64,000 nt of DNA from Meandrina meandrites (Eukaryota; Cnidaria; Anthozoa; Scleractinia; Meandrinidae): positions 24,603,937 to 24,667,936 of the forward strand of contig OY855905.1 of NCBI GenBank assembly GCA_963693305.1, read 5' to 3'. A program made the position numbers and the translations under genes. Each line of letters starts with the position of its first letter. The stretch's first letter is position 1. Shown here in pieces: positions 22,601 to 35,659 of this stretch. Below the pieces are notes generated by a model. The model was given only the letters and a program-made list of their open reading frames with translations. It did not search any database and was not told where the DNA came from.

Positions 22601-22700
22601 AGTAAGGTTTTGATGTATAGGTGGGGCACTGGTATTATGCTAGCGGCTGGTACTGGTACAGGCAAGTGTTAATCATGGCATTCGTGCATGGTGTAGTTTA
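19682..22700. other. No gene recognised; weak exon-like signals
   Basis: AT-rich. Poly(T) at about 19857-19877. A minus-strand frame at 20505-20741 (about 74 codons after a CTGTCAG acceptor-like site) has no known domain. Donor-like GTAAGT sites occur at about 20124 and 20159 (in a short tandem repeat), 22484 (plus) and 21300 (minus). None joins into a model I can defend. Confidence 0.35.
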
Positions 22701-22721
22701 CCAGCGATCAGAATATAAAGA

Positions 22722-22936
22722 CAGGGTTTCCTGCCATTTCTAGACTCATCAAAAACAACACTTTCTTTCTACTAATTCCTTCAACCAAGCATGCACTGTT
22801 GGGGCGGCGTGGTAGGGCTTGTAATTTGTCTGTGAGACAGTTATAAATGTTTCTTTTTTTATCTGGCTCAATGTCATTATCTTCCACCGAGTAAGGTGGA
22901 TCTCCCTGAAGCACGTTTATCTGTAGCAGTCATAGA
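22722..22936 (-). CDS. Possible terminal exon of an unknown gene
   Basis: The minus strand after a CTGCTACAG acceptor-like site (exon start 22936) is open for about 70 codons to a stop at about 22724. The peptide is acidic then basic (PPYSVEDNDIEPDKKRN, later LPRRPNSACLVEG) with coding-like composition. No domain is recognised and no partner exon was found. A chance frame cannot be excluded. Confidence 0.25.
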
Positions 22937-22945
22937 GTTTGAAAA

Positions 22946-23937
22946 ATGATTGTAGAATTCATTTATGACAATAAACGAAGCTTAACAACGTAGTAACATT
23001 TTTCTATGGGTAGCAGGAGGGAACCAAATGATTTCAAACTGCGGCTGTGATTAAGGGCAACATCTTCTGGCCTAGATAATTACTTTCAAATTGAAGGAAA
23101 CCTCAAAATAGTTTTCTAAGGTAGAAAACCCTAAAGAGTTGATAATAAACCGAACATAAACAAAGATGGTTATGTCTAACTGAGGAAGATTGGAAAATTT
23201 GCAAACAGACTGAGTGTCTCCGAACGTATACTATTAAGTTTCCTTCATTTGGTTTCCTTTTGGCGGCATCCGTTGATGTTTAAGGTCTTCGGTTTTGGCT
23301 CATGATTATTATAAAACACGTTTTTATAAGAAAAATATTAATTAATTTTTGTTTCAATCAGTAATGGGTGTTGTCCATATCTGATAATAAAACATTACTA
23401 TTCACTAAGTTGAAAGACAGTTCTTACTTCAGATTTGTTTTCACATGTTAAAGATGCTTCTTTGTTTACGAACGTTTCTTAGCATTAACTTGCAACAGAA
23501 TACAAACCATCACCAACATTTTTGTTTGTATAAGGCTACATGTATGTTAAATTTTCATACTGGAGGAAGTTGTAATCTTCTCAGTTCAATTTAAACATGC
23601 TCTTAGAACATTATAAAGAGCCCAGTTTAATATGTAACCCCTAGGGCAAGCAACAAATCCCTTAAATTTTTAATTTCAACCACTTATAGAGGAATGTTTT
23701 CCTAAAATAGATTCAATAATGGCAATGTCTATAGGGATTTTGATTTATGTTATCGATAAGCTGTCTTCAAAAAATTGGTCGGATCAGAGTGATAGCTATT
23801 GGAGTATCATATAAGAAGCATTTTAAATGCAAATTGTGTTGGCGGATTGTATTCCGGTTTAAACATCTGTTTTCCTGTTTTATTCTTATACGTCGAGAAC
23901 TTCTCTAATATTATTATTGACAACATTCCCTCTCCAG
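22946..23937. other. No feature seen
   Basis: AT-rich spacer without recognisable coding, repeat or RNA structure. Confidence 0.45.
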
Positions 23938-23999
23938 AAACAGAAGTGGAACGGCAACACCACCGGTAAAACCTTTCCTACTCAAACGCAAACCCTTAG
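23938..23999 (+). CDS. Exon-like 62-nt segment with strong splice sites
   Basis: Preceded by CATTCCCTCTCCAG (good pyrimidine tract and acceptor) and followed by GTAAGAAAT. One reading frame gives a Pro/Lys-rich stretch (PPVKPFLLKRKPLG), and another frame is also open. No partner exons were established; a GTAAGTGAG donor at 24441 on the same strand may belong to the same unit. Low-confidence candidate. Confidence 0.25.
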
Positions 24000-24509
24000 G
24001 TAAGAAATTCTTCTGTAGAGATTAACGTTGCGGGAATTTTCCTTTTTATATAAAAGGAGTTGTTGCAAAACTGTTTTGGAATCAGTAAATGAGTGCTTTA
24101 GCTGTTTATAGCTAAGTTAGATTTCTTGCTATGGGGGTTGGACATGATACACAGAGGACGTCTAAAGAAGTTAGTTTCGATTAAGCTATAAGGCTATAAG
24201 ACTTTGCTTATCATAAGTATAATACGTTAAATTTTTTGGCTGTGATTCAAAGTTAGCTGATATACATTTCGGCGAGATTTGCCCTTAACTTTGACGCGAC
24301 GGCTGCCAGAGATACAAGTGTTGACCTTTCTTCGACACCAGGTCAATCACGTATCCATTTGCTACAAGATTTGTCGAACTTTTTCGAATGATGTTTCTGA
24401 ATATGATTCGTGTTGGACCATACTGCTGTCGAATCGAAATGTAAGTGAGTTGGCTTGTCAGAAGTCTGACCGACCATTAAATTATTTCAACTTAGGCCTT
24501 GACATGTGA

Positions 24510-27500
24510 AAAGAAGGAACATTGTATTGTAAGTTTGGGGTTCATATTCAACATAGGCCAAAAATATTGTTCTAATCTTATTATGTGATTGACATTGTGC
24601 TAGCTTTCGATGAAGTGATTTTCAGCATTCTTTACAGACATTGCTCCGCGTAAATTCTGAAATCGATTCAAGTACCATCGAACAATAAATCAGCGGCAAG
24701 AGAATGATGAAAAAACAAACAAACAGCAAAGTTTCTTTCTTTCTACACGATACGAAATGTATGACCACGTCCAAATATTATCTGCGTCAAAGCCATGCAA
24801 CCCAATACCACCCATGCAGATAATAATTAGGTGAGGTTTCTTTGATATCCAGAATAACTTTTAAAGTGACTGAGGTAAGTAATATCAGTCCTGCAGTTTG
24901 ATGACTAAGAGGATAAGTAAATCAAAGCGCGTGGCATTATCTCACCGCAATGTATAACACCATGACGTAATGACGTGAATCACGCACGAGAGAATAACTT
25001 TCAATGGAGTTTTGAGCGAGGCAAAAGGTATCAACGCGTCGATGATATTGTGAGGATCCATGCCCAGTGATCATATTAACTGTCAAAGGCCTCCCGAATG
25101 ACTGGAAGGAAAATAGGGTTAAAGCGAATATGGGAAAGTTACCACAAATTATAACGAAGACACGCTATTTATTTTTTTATTTCAAGTGAATTTCACCTGC
25201 CAGATATTTTAATGCAGATTTGAGCAAAGTAGGATCGAAGTACCAAAGTCCCGTGGAAAATATCAAGGAAAAAAAAACGTTCAAATAGTAATCAAATAGT
25301 AATGGCCTTCACATTAATGGCAAAAAGTGAGCATTTAAACGATCAGGCAAAAATTATAGCATCTGCGTCGAAGAAATTTCCTGCACGTTTCAAAGTCGAA
25401 CAAATTTTCAAAGAAATTGTCAAGTGCATAAAGCAAAGTTACTGCAAATCATAACATGGACGACTGGGGTGAAAGTTTACTGAAAGGTATTTCAATTAAT
25501 AAAGTAGCAATAAGGTAGTAAGTTTTAAGATGCCGTTTAAATTATGAGAGAAAAGTGCAACCGGAGTTCGAGGAGGCTACGTCGACGTCGACCAAGCATC
25601 CGACTGTGCTGTTTATTTATTTGTTATTTATCCTCCTTTTCCCATCCGGAGCCATCCGTCCTCGCCGAGCGTTTTACAAATTCCATTTTACGACGGGTGA
25701 AGCTGCGCAGAGAATTTACATCCGGAAAAGGTTGCAGCTACCTACATAAAAAACCCGGAAGTTTATGATTAAAATTTGACTCATAGAAGAGACTAATCTT
25801 CTGAGTTTTCGACAGCTCATTATTTTATGGAAACAAATCACTATTGGGAAATTTGAAAATATCTGTGGTAATAGGCTCTGTGGAGGCTCTGAGTTTTGTC
25901 TTGAAGAATTTTCCGTCCACTGTATTATCATTAATGTTTTATGGCCCATATTCCTAAACCACGTAATGACACTTCTATGGCCTCACAAAGCGAATTATAC
26001 TAATTTCGACTATCACTCCATATGCTACTGCCATTCGGTTTTTGAGGGGCGCACGCAAGTTGGTTTGCTTATAGATAGGAGTTCTCCCCAACCTATTTAT
26101 TAATGTAGGGCACGAAGGACAAAGACTAAACAAAACACTCGGTTATGACTCAAATAAAGAAGTTTAAAACACAACATATCTGAAATAGCTTGTGAAAAAC
26201 GTGAGAAACTTTCTTTTTGAAAAGCTTTTCCATCATTATCAGGGTGCAAAGGAAAGCCCAAAAGGCGCTGCATCGATGTTATGGTACATTTCCTGAAGCT
26301 ACAAAAGAATATATAGCGATATTTCAAGTCAGTTTAATTTGCATTTTTACTTCATTTAGCGGTCGTCTTTAATGCTCAATCAATCCCGCAGGCCGCAGAA
26401 GTGCTTTCAAACCACGTAAAACTAATCCTTCAGAAACACTTTTTACATCCTATATATATATATAGTTATATGAAAGGAATACAATTTCTTATGAAAGTCA
26501 AACCTTTGATGTTAAAAATGTTATATAAATGGGTAAGGGTTTGTACCTGGGGACGAAGCGCCCCCGTATAAAACTAGTTGAATGCCCCACACCCCCTCCC
26601 TTTCTCCGTTCCCTCCTGGGTGCAGACAGCGCTCGAGTAAATTCGACACAAATACGTTCACAATCTGAAAATATCTTCTCCAGCAATTCTTACAATCCAA
26701 CTTGCAACCGTCCTTGTTTCTGCTTTTATTGAAGCAATCAATCAGTCAGTTGAAAATAAACTATGTAGAAGCTATTCAATCACAGATGAAATAAAGCATT
26801 CGACTTAGTTTTATCGTCGCCAAAATAATCGTTTTCCCGTTATACAGTTTTTGTCTTCTTTAATGTAAACTTTCAAATCCCAAAGTTTTCTGATTTTTCT
26901 GATTTTGAAGCAATTTCGGCTTCGTTCGTGTAGAAAATTTATTATTACTAATTCACTTGATTGATTCCTCTATAAAATAATTGTTATGAGCAAATGTCCC
27001 GGTACGCCTATTGCTAAAATACAATAGCTCAATAACTTTCTACGAGAGACATTGCACGTATTAGAAATAAATCCCGACAAACGTAGGATAAATTCTCGTA
27101 AAATAACCGAGGAATAGTCTTGTCACTCCAGAATTGGGAAAATTGTTACATTTTACTTAGTTACCGGGCTGAATATTAAAGTAAGCTATCCAAAAATAGG
27201 GCCTTTGCATAATACAGTCACGTAATCTTGTCAATCAAAAATGAATAGTCGTGGAACGAATCTTAAAAATGGGGAAATGAAACTTGTAGGACTGCCAAGT
27301 TTGATTTATAGATAAAATGAATTTTTTTCTTAAAAAAAAGCAATAAAAAAATTGACCCCCAACAAAATAAGTAGAAATTATCCTCTAGATCTGAAGTATA
27401 TTTTGACAGTATTTTATTTTTTATTGGGGACAATTTACAGTTTTGTGGGTTGGCCTACTTTGATTTACTTCCATAAGTTCTGTTCGTCTGCTTCAGTTGA

Positions 27501-30500
27501 CGTACGAAAGAATGAATTTTGTGATATAATGGCTGTGAGAACTGAACTAATTTTAATCAGTTCCGTGAGGTGTTTAAGACTTGAACTTCGAAGTGAGCTT
27601 AATAAATTTAATGAAACTGCTTCCAGTATAAAGTGATAATACAAGTAACAATGCTTTAAGAAAATGCTTAATATCGAAGTTGTCACTGTGGGAGATTCAC
27701 TAATATCCGTTTGTCGGGTTTGATGAACGCCGCCATTTTCCGTAATTCTGAGAGAACGTGCTAAGTACTTTTTGCGGAAGAAATAATTCACGCCATAATG
27801 CAGGATAAATAAGCTACTAAAAACTGATCGGAGCTAGTAGCACTTAAATTAATTGGGTTTATAGCCTGAGGACTCAACCGGCTTTATCGTGTCTTTTTTT
27901 TGTCTCTGATCCATGCCCACAGGGGTAAAGAAAGGTACGAGAGCATTTTAAGCTCAGAGTTAAGTTAGTTTTCAATAACTCTCTCCATCTAAGCGTAAAA
28001 GTTTAAGCTTAAATATACAAAACCCAATATAAAACCAAAAATTATTATATATGAATATATATTTTAGCAGCTTAAAAAGGTTCAAGAATTTTAAAACACT
28101 TTATTTGGCTTCAGTCAAAATTTCCCACGTACAAAGTCTGAAAAAAATATTTAGGCAACATAAAGTAATTTTCTATTATCCTAAGTAGCTTGGGAACGTG
28201 ACCTTGATAAGTATACATTTTGTTGATTTTATTCCGGTGTTTTCTTTTTCGATTGAAAGTTGTTTGCTTACAGAGATATAGCAAACACTCAAGTAAGTTT
28301 TTATCACGATATCCAACGCCTCGCATTTCTTTTTTTAACCATTTTCTCAATGTCGGATAACACGATGAAATACTCGAGGGAGTGTTCCGTCACGAAATCC
28401 AACCCCTTGAATTTCGTTTTTTAAAAGCTTTACCTTATAATATATCATGAAGAACCACTCTTCCTCACGTTTCAATGAAACATAACACCCTTAATCCCCG
28501 ACCTCAGACATAATTCCAAGTTAAATTAAAAGTCCATCATTCTTAGCTTTGGTTATTTTATTAAAGCTATTAAACTCTTAAAACTGTCTTTTATGGTGAC
28601 GGACATAAACGTGAGGCCTCTTAAAGATATACTTTCTGCCTTTTTTGTCATTAACGGCGAGCTAATTTCTGTCCCAAATGATTGATTAACGTTAATTAAA
28701 AATAAGCTTTTCGGTAGCTGTAATGAATCAAGGAGACTTGGTGACGTCGAATCAATATCCTGCTTTGGCCATTACGTTTTTCACTTCGTCTTATATATAA
28801 ATGGATGTATTTGATTTATTATTTTTTCATTAGCAAATATGTATATTCAAAAACACATTTTGTCTTCTAAAAAGACTTAAATGAAGCAGGCCGGTCGTTA
28901 TTAGTTAGTATAAAAAGGATCGATTACACAAAAGTTCGCAAAGAAGGTCTCCTGCAACGCACCGAGTAGCTCTTTATGGGGTTTTATGCAGATTTATTAC
29001 ACAGTTTTTGAAAAGCTTTTAACACGCCTGGTATCGAAAGTAAGTTCAATTGTTTTTGTTTCCTTCTCGATTTTAGTAATTTTTAATTTTTCTTCGCAAT
29101 TTATTGAATTGCTTTTGGCGCCATTCGAGGCAATTAACATTGCCATAAAACAAAAACGGCAGCGCAAAAGGTTAATTTTGTCGAGGTTGCGCTAATTGTC
29201 AACCTAAAAATATTAAATAAAATGCATCTTGCTGGTTTTTGAATAACTACCAAAAAATGCACTTTGCTCGATTTGTTACGCTCGCGAAACAGGCATTAGT
29301 CAGTGAGAGTCCAAAAGAAAAAAAGTTAAGATTTGCAGCTGCTATTTGGTTTCTGTTCCATTTCTGATCTAACTTACATAATTAAACATCAACTGAAATT
29401 GTGCAGTCAATTATGCGCATCTTCAAATCAAAACTTTACGAGCACTGAGTATTCTGAATTGCTTGTTACCTGCTTTGAATTTCTTTTTTGCCACAGCCGC
29501 TTGTTTCGTTTGTATTATTTGCAAATTGGAGTAGAAATTAACAATTAACACTATTAAAATTGTATTTTTTTTTTAAAAAAAGTTAGAATGGGTTCGTTTT
29601 TCCCAGTTTGTCTTCGTGTGAATACGTCTTATTAAATAGCGTCACAAGGGCTACAATCAAGAGAAAATGAGAAAATTTTCTCTTGCTACAATGTAATGCT
29701 TTAATGGTTTAATAAATAGCGTTAAAGGGGCTGCAATGGGTCACAATTCGTATTTGGGGAATTTGGTTACATATTCAGATCATGATCTGCTTGATGTCAA
29801 AAACGAAAGAAACAAATAGATCTTTACAAGGAAAACCTAGAACGCCACAACAAAGTGGTCAGTGTTGAAAGCAGGGGAAGATTGAAACAGATCATCGTTG
29901 CAGTTGATTTATTTCACACGAAAAGGTCAATTTGTACATATCGAAAAAATAGTTGGACTTAAATACGAGTGAGCAGAAATTCACTTTGTACGTTTTTCTA
30001 GCTGGAGATAACGTTATCAATGCGTAATATATTTAATTTTTAACTAAGAGCTGCGAGCTTCAAGATTATCTGCCCGAACATCTGCTAAAGTGGGATAGTA
30101 AACCTACCCATTCTTCTGCGTAAATTAAGTGTATGTAAAAGCCCAAGAAAAAAATTGTCAAGTAACCCGAAATTATAATTACAATCGGCAGGAAACTAAT
30201 AACATATTCCAGCGAGAACAAAGGTAGTATATCTAATACAAACAAAATGAAATTGCAATCGCGTTACCTCGGTTGCAGTATATGACAAGGCCAAAATTTT
30301 CTTTTCATGACTTAATGAACGGACTGAAATTACTTTATCCACAGAATATTGCATTACCAAGTGGCTCCTTTTTAGTCAATTTCATTCATTCAGCGTAATT
30401 AAAAACTTGTGTGTAGTTTTGAGTTACATCCTGCTGGGGAAATGAAATTATCTTCTTGTTGCTCATTGTCAGGCCTTCATTAGCTACACATGTAATCAAA

Positions 30501-31980
30501 AACCATTTTTATTAGCTTATTTAAACAGCGTGGAGGTCCAAGTTTCGGTCTTCTTTCAAAATTTAAAACCCCGCCGGAATAACACTTTAGTTGCACGTAT
30601 CTCGACGCTCTCTTTGAATCTTTCTCCTACGTAGAATCGAAAAACATTTTATCGCTGAGTCTCAATTTCCCTGTTTCCAATTTCCAAAGTAATTTGCCCA
30701 TTTTTCGTAAAAAATGTTTGTCTAAAAGGCCATTTCGTGCTTTGTTTCTACCAGTTTGTCATGTTTGATTACTCTCAGTGACTGACACTGGCGCCAGTTT
30801 AATATCTAAAAAGTCGCGAACTACTGTGACTGTCATCACTTTAGCAGACAGCCAACGTTAATTAGTGATATTGCATCCAAGAAAGGCTGGCTCTGATGCA
30901 TAAAGTGTCTGAATCCTACGCCTTTTACGTAGGTCGCTCGCTATGATGTAATGAATTAATGAAAAACGAACATAAAACCAACCTGGATTTTAATTATCGA
31001 AAAATAGAGGAGACCTTCGATTCGATTCAGCTTCTCCATTATCTGGTAAGGACAACTTTCTGCCTGCGTGCGTTCCCTTATAAATTGTTTTCTTTCTTCC
31101 TCTTCCAGTGTTATTTTCTTAGTAACTTTGAAAATTTAAGAGCGGGTTTTTATTTTGATTTATTTTTACTGCATTTTTTATATCTGAAAGAAACAAAAAC
31201 AAAATTGTACCTTCATTGTGTTATAAACGTTTTACGAGCTCTATACTGCCATGCTTCCTGTACTGCCATGATGTTCAGCAGATGGCCATGGCGAGACCTT
31301 TTAATGAAGTTGGCTTCATAGTTAGCAATGTTTCGGTTGGCTTAGTTCAAGATGTCTATATTTTCTATCAAAAACAGAGAAAGTGGTGTTTCAGATATAT
31401 TACAAAACATTGAATTCAAAAGAACTATTTCTTCGAAAGACAATTTATTCCTTAAAAAATAAATTGTCTGGCACAAATGGCCAAGGTTGCAATTTACTTC
31501 CCTGTAAATTCTCTTTAGAAAAATGATTTTGACTTGCAATGTAGAATATGTAATACGCGGAAAATTATTTCTATGCTTTTTCATTTTTACTACTGTACGT
31601 AATACCCCCTTTTCCTTCTAAAAAACAATGGTTACGCATCTTGAAACTTTATATAAATAAATAATTCACAGATAAGTAGAACCAGGCAAATGCTAGAGAT
31701 CAGTCGACATATAAATTCATTTTTTCTCTCAAATATTTATCTAACCTCATGTAAATCTACATTTTTTTCTGGTTTGCTGGCGCTTTTAGCAATCTACCGT
31801 GCATACTGGTTGAAAACGTGCAGTAGAACTTTCTAGATCTGATGACAGTTATTAGCCGTCTCGTCTAATTCTTGGCCACGAATGCTTTAGCCTAATGCCT
31901 AGGCGGTCCAAAGTTGCCTACCCATGTTTGTTTAAGCAGCATATCATTATGACCATTCATTTTTGTCAGGTTCCACATTA
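24510..31980. other. Long stretch without a supported gene
   Basis: AT-rich non-coding sequence as far as can be read. Items seen: a possible small frame at 25555-25749 with a hydrophobic segment, a repeat-like C-rich block at 26525-26640, an imperfect direct repeat near 28300-28420 (ATCCAACGCCTCGCATTTC / ATCCAACCCCTTGAATTTC), a single MITE-like end at 29724, and an open frame at 30959-31321 without a domain. Confidence 0.4.
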
Positions 31981-31984
31981 TCCA

Positions 31985-32120
31985 GTTTCACTCACAAGTG
32001 GGCATAGACGCCATGCGAGTAAAGTGCCTTGCCAAGCTGCCGACACTACATGAAGTTACAGGCCAGGCCTTAAACCACAGAATTTTTGTTCATGAATCCA
32101 GTCCACTACACTGAGACAGA
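31985..32120 (-). repeat. Degenerate tRNA-derived SINE
   Basis: The minus strand reads a GTGTAGTGGACTGG tRNA-like head, a TGGCAAGGCACTTTACTC body block and flanking repeat sequence. The body block is common in invertebrate tRNA-derived SINEs. It is strongly decayed. Confidence 0.45.
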
Positions 32121-32124
32121 AAAT

Positions 32125-33814
32125 CTTTCAGCGACGTATTTTTACGCTTAAAAATGGGTTTTGTGAAGTTTGTTTTAGAATATAAACTTTGCGACAGTTC
32201 ATTGCTTTTTTGCAATGCAAACACACGTTCGGTTGAAAAGAATTACAAGGCAAAAGACGATTTGGCCACAATACATTATCATTTGAAAGCAAATTACACC
32301 ATATTGCCATGGTATTAGTTTCACAAACAACGCGCCAAAGTGCTTTGACAGATATCACGTGCACGAGTTGTGAAGTTAAGCGGCCTTCTTCTTTACATAC
32401 GCTTTATTATTAGTTCAGTGCAACTTACATGTGAGCATTCAAGATAAACCGTGGGAAGTTTAGAAAACAGGACATAAAAAGCGAGTGGTTGCGATCTTTC
32501 CTCTCCCAGAGTGTTCCCCACGTCACTAGCCTGGAGCAATCTTGATTTACACCAAATTGTCAGCTAGCTGCGACGATTGTGAACTTATATTCTTTTACAC
32601 TTGCTTTTCTTAATTCAGTATTCGGTGTTAGGATAGATGGTGTCCCGAGACTATAACTGAAGAAAATAATTCTTTATTTTTGAAAAGCTAGTTTGACCAA
32701 GACCTCTTAGACTCCTGTCATTTAGCGAGTTGCAAAAAAAAATCCAAGTCAAGACAAACTATTTACACTACTTTCAGTCGATTGCAGCTATCCCTTCAGA
32801 TTTTTAAAAGAAAGCTTAAGACTATGAGCCAACCTCAGATAATCTGTTTTCAACCATCAATGATCATATCTCTTTCAGCTGGGTCAGAAACCACTTTACA
32901 AACTCTTCAATGAAAACTGCATCAATGTACCTACTGGTATCAAAAAATGAAAAATAAGTTTCCGGAAGACTTTTCCGAATGGAAAAACAAATTTTCTTTT
33001 ATCTATAGATCTCCAAGAAATAACAGGCTAAGGCAGTTCTCCTTCAAACTACTATATAGAATAATCGTTACAAAAAGAGAGCTTACAGTCAAACGCCTCG
33101 ATCGAACCGTAGCCACCCGACTAAGTTTTTGTCATCTTTTTGACAAGTTTTTAATTAGTTTGATGGCTTCCGGTTGCATAACGGTTCATACGAAGGACCT
33201 GTGAAACGTTCAGTTTCAACCAGTTTTGTAAACCCAGAAGACGTGAAATTGAAAGTAAGGTCTCAAAAAGTCTTTGACCAAATTTTGTCGGCATAAAATT
33301 TATTTATCGCCAGTTGAACTTCGCATAATCGCTCGTTCGAAACGTTATTTGAAACCATCTCTCGTTTTGTATGTATGTATTTTCTTTTTGTATTGTATCA
33401 GGTTTATATTAAAAAAATAGACTGTGTCCCGGACTGAAAGATAGTTAGTTATACGAATGAAATAAATGCAGTTCCGTCTTTGTTTGATATCATGATGTTC
33501 CTTTCCTTTAAAGATAAATCAAGAAATTCCGTAAATTGACCTGCTCGTAGCGCTACGGGCAGCGCTCATTGGAACTAGAACTGAAAAAGTAGGTAAGAAT
33601 AACATGAATAGATAAGAATGAAATGGTCGGCTAGGTCAACGATCCTCTGCAAGTGATATAAAGGGTTAAGCCAATCTTGAAGAACAAAATTGTGGCCATT
33701 TGGAATTAAGTAGAAAATTAGCTCTTTGGTAATATGAAGTGCTGGAAAATAACCCAGGAATTTTCCATAAAAAAGGAAATGGGGGATCGCACGAGGCAAG
33801 ACAAATTATTTGAC
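32125..33814. other. No gene recognised upstream of the first GPCR
   Basis: Spacer. The plus-strand frame at 32947-33204 is basic and has no recognisable domain. Any non-coding first exon of the GPCR at 34050 would lie here but cannot be placed. Confidence 0.35.
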
Positions 33815-33892
33815 TTCGGATGGGATTCCAATCCACGACCTTCGATTATTATACCGTTGCTCTACAAACTGAGCTACAAGGTCGAGACGGGA
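33815..33892 (-). repeat. tRNA-like SINE head
   Basis: The minus strand has TAGCTCAGTTTGTAGAGC (A-box type) and TCGTGGATTGGAATCCC (B-box type), 73 bp in all. Mismatches and the downstream non-tRNA sequence argue for a SINE or tRNA pseudogene rather than a working tRNA. Confidence 0.5.
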
Positions 33893-34049
33893 CAGGTCGT
33901 GGGCAATTGAGGTAAAAGTAAGATATTCATGGAAACTAGCGAACAGCTAGCGAACAGCTAAGCGTGTACACGTTAAATAAAATATGTCTATGTCTAATGG
34001 TTCAATTGCTATTAAAAGTAGAGTAACACGTTTATTATTTATTAAAGGG

Positions 34050-35186
34050 ATGAATTCCACCAACGCCACCACAGTTCAAGATAATTACTCAATCACGACA
34101 AAGGTTGGCATAGTCTCAGCTTACGTCGTCATCTTTACAATAGCGCTATTTGGCAATTCAATTGGATTGTACGTGGTCTGTGGCAAAGCAACTTCCAGGC
34201 GAATAACCAATCTGTTGATCAAGAACTTAGCGGTCGCCGACCTAATTTTCACTGTCACTGTTATGCCGTATTCAGTGCTATTCATGTTTTTCGAGGCGAA
34301 TCAGTGGTTTGGAGGAATCATGGGTACAATTATGTGTAAAGCGGTATTCTACGCTATCCCTGTGTCCGTTGCTGCGTCTGTGACAACCATGGTAGTTATT
34401 TCCTTGGATCGATTTTGTGCTGTCTATTTCCCGCTGAATCAGACATTGCTCCACAATCATAAAGCAGTCACAACCATCATATGGATTTTTTCTTTAATCT
34501 CCATGACCCCTTACTTATTCACCTACCAAGTTTTTAAGGAAGGTGATCATTATTTTTGCAACGAGGTTTGGCCGTGGGCAAATGACGTACAGGAAACTTT
34601 TGTCGCGATGAGAACATTTCACGTCATCTTGTTCGCCCTCTTCTACCCTCTTCCGCTGTTGATAATTACTGTGGTTAACACTTTCGTTGGCCATCGCTTG
34701 TGGCTTCACAGAGCGCCGGGAAGCACATATTGTGTGAACAGGACTGCGGTAGAAGCCTCAAGACGAAAAGTTGTCAAAATGCTTGTCGTCCTTGTCATTG
34801 TGTTCGCGCTGTGTTGGTTTCCAACACATCTGTTTCATTACTTCATATATTATCAACCAGCAGTCTTAAACGAAATCCCCCTTGTGGTACTGCATTTGAT
34901 GTTATGGGTGTCGCATGCAAATAGTGCAATAAATCCCTTGTTGTATATCGCTTTAAACAAGAATTTTCGCTACTCGTTTCTGGACGCAGCAGTTGCGCTG
35001 TTCACCTCTCCATTCCGTGCAGTAAGCGCATGTGTAGCTTTCTTCTCTGGAGATAAATCGACACCAGAGTCGCATCTTACAAACGACCGCCCTGCTAGGC
35101 CAAAACAGCACAGCGCTTTTCGTGTGGCGCCCGCTGTAGAAGCTGATGGACAGAATGCAAGGCGGAGCAACGAAACAAAACTGTAA
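34050..35186 (+). CDS. Rhodopsin-family GPCR 1, neuropeptide-receptor type
   Basis: 378 residues in one exon. Start chosen at 34050 (MNSTNATT) because the near-copy at 52954 keeps that start, and the longer upstream frame (33984) is not conserved. Family marks: N36 in TM1, LAVAD at 60-64, TM3-ECL2 cysteines C96 and C170, DRF at 120-122 (usual DRY), W145 in TM4, CWFP at 255-258, NPLLY at 295-299, and N-glycosylation sites at residues 2 and 5. A cytoplasmic tail of about 70 residues follows. Class A receptors of this type couple peptide ligands to G proteins at the plasma membrane; the ligand here is unknown. Upstream GTTTATTATTTATTAAAG could be an acceptor for a non-coding exon. Closest relative in the window is the broken copy at 52954-51832; the genes at 41417 and 60259 are more distant. 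Confidence 0.93.
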   Translation: MNSTNATTVQDNYSITTKVGIVSAYVVIFTIALFGNSIGLYVVCGKATSRRITNLLIKNLAVADLIFTVTVMPYSVLFMFFEANQWFGGIMGTIMCKAVFYAIPVSVAASVTTMVVISLDRFCAVYFPLNQTLLHNHKAVTTIIWIFSLISMTPYLFTYQVFKEGDHYFCNEVWPWANDVQETFVAMRTFHVILFALFYPLPLLIITVVNTFVGHRLWLHRAPGSTYCVNRTAVEASRRKVVKMLVVLVIVFALCWFPTHLFHYFIYYQPAVLNEIPLVVLHLMLWVSHANSAINPLLYIALNKNFRYSFLDAAVALFTSPFRAVSACVAFFSGDKSTPESHLTNDRPARPKQHSAFRVAPAVEADGQNARRSNETKL

Positions 35187-35655
35187 GGATGTCGGGCGCG
35201 GTGACGAGAGCGTTTCTTTGAAGTTGAAGCAGTGACTTAGGGAATCTTCTTTCCTTGAATGTGGCCTGCTAAATTTGCCTGGAGCATAGGCTCGAACAGC
35301 GGCTGGTAATCGAGCCTACCTGGAGCACTGATTTACCATAGTAACTATTCATGTAACGAGAATGAAGTTTTTAGGTTGTAACAATCGCTCAACCGAAACA
35401 GCGTGAAAGATCATAAACTGTACAAAAAGTGTTTTTTTTTCGTTCACCGTGGTCTGAACTCATTCTATTTGATGGCCTCCGAAAGACAATTAAGTAGAAT
35501 TGTAAATAGTAGTTTTTCCATGTTTATTTTTTAAACTAAGCGTTTTTTTCTACATCATAAGCAGGTTGTTGGCTTTCCAACATATGACAGTTTTGTAGAT
35601 AACAGTGGGATACTGCGATGATCTTTCATGTGCTAAATACTTAAACTACAGTCAG
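35187..35655. other. 3' flank of GPCR 1, part of the duplicated unit
   Basis: Bases about 35450-35620 are similar to the inverse of about 51465-51610 (shared AGCAGGTTGTTGGCTTTCC / CATATG blocks). The duplication that made the broken GPCR copy therefore included at least 400 bp of 3' flank. A dispersed repeat lies at about 35285-35325. Confidence 0.6.
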
Positions 35656-35659
35656 TTAA

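Noticed and set aside
26498..26732. Overlapping frames around a C-rich block
   Set aside because: Mirror frames over what looks like a dispersed repeat; no domain on either strand.
30959..31321. 120-codon plus-strand frame
   Set aside because: Composition is that of AT-rich intergenic DNA with Phe/Leu runs; no recognisable motif.
33984..34049. Upstream start for GPCR 1 (22 more residues)
   Set aside because: The extension is basic, not conserved in the near-copy, and precedes a start with two glycosylation sites.
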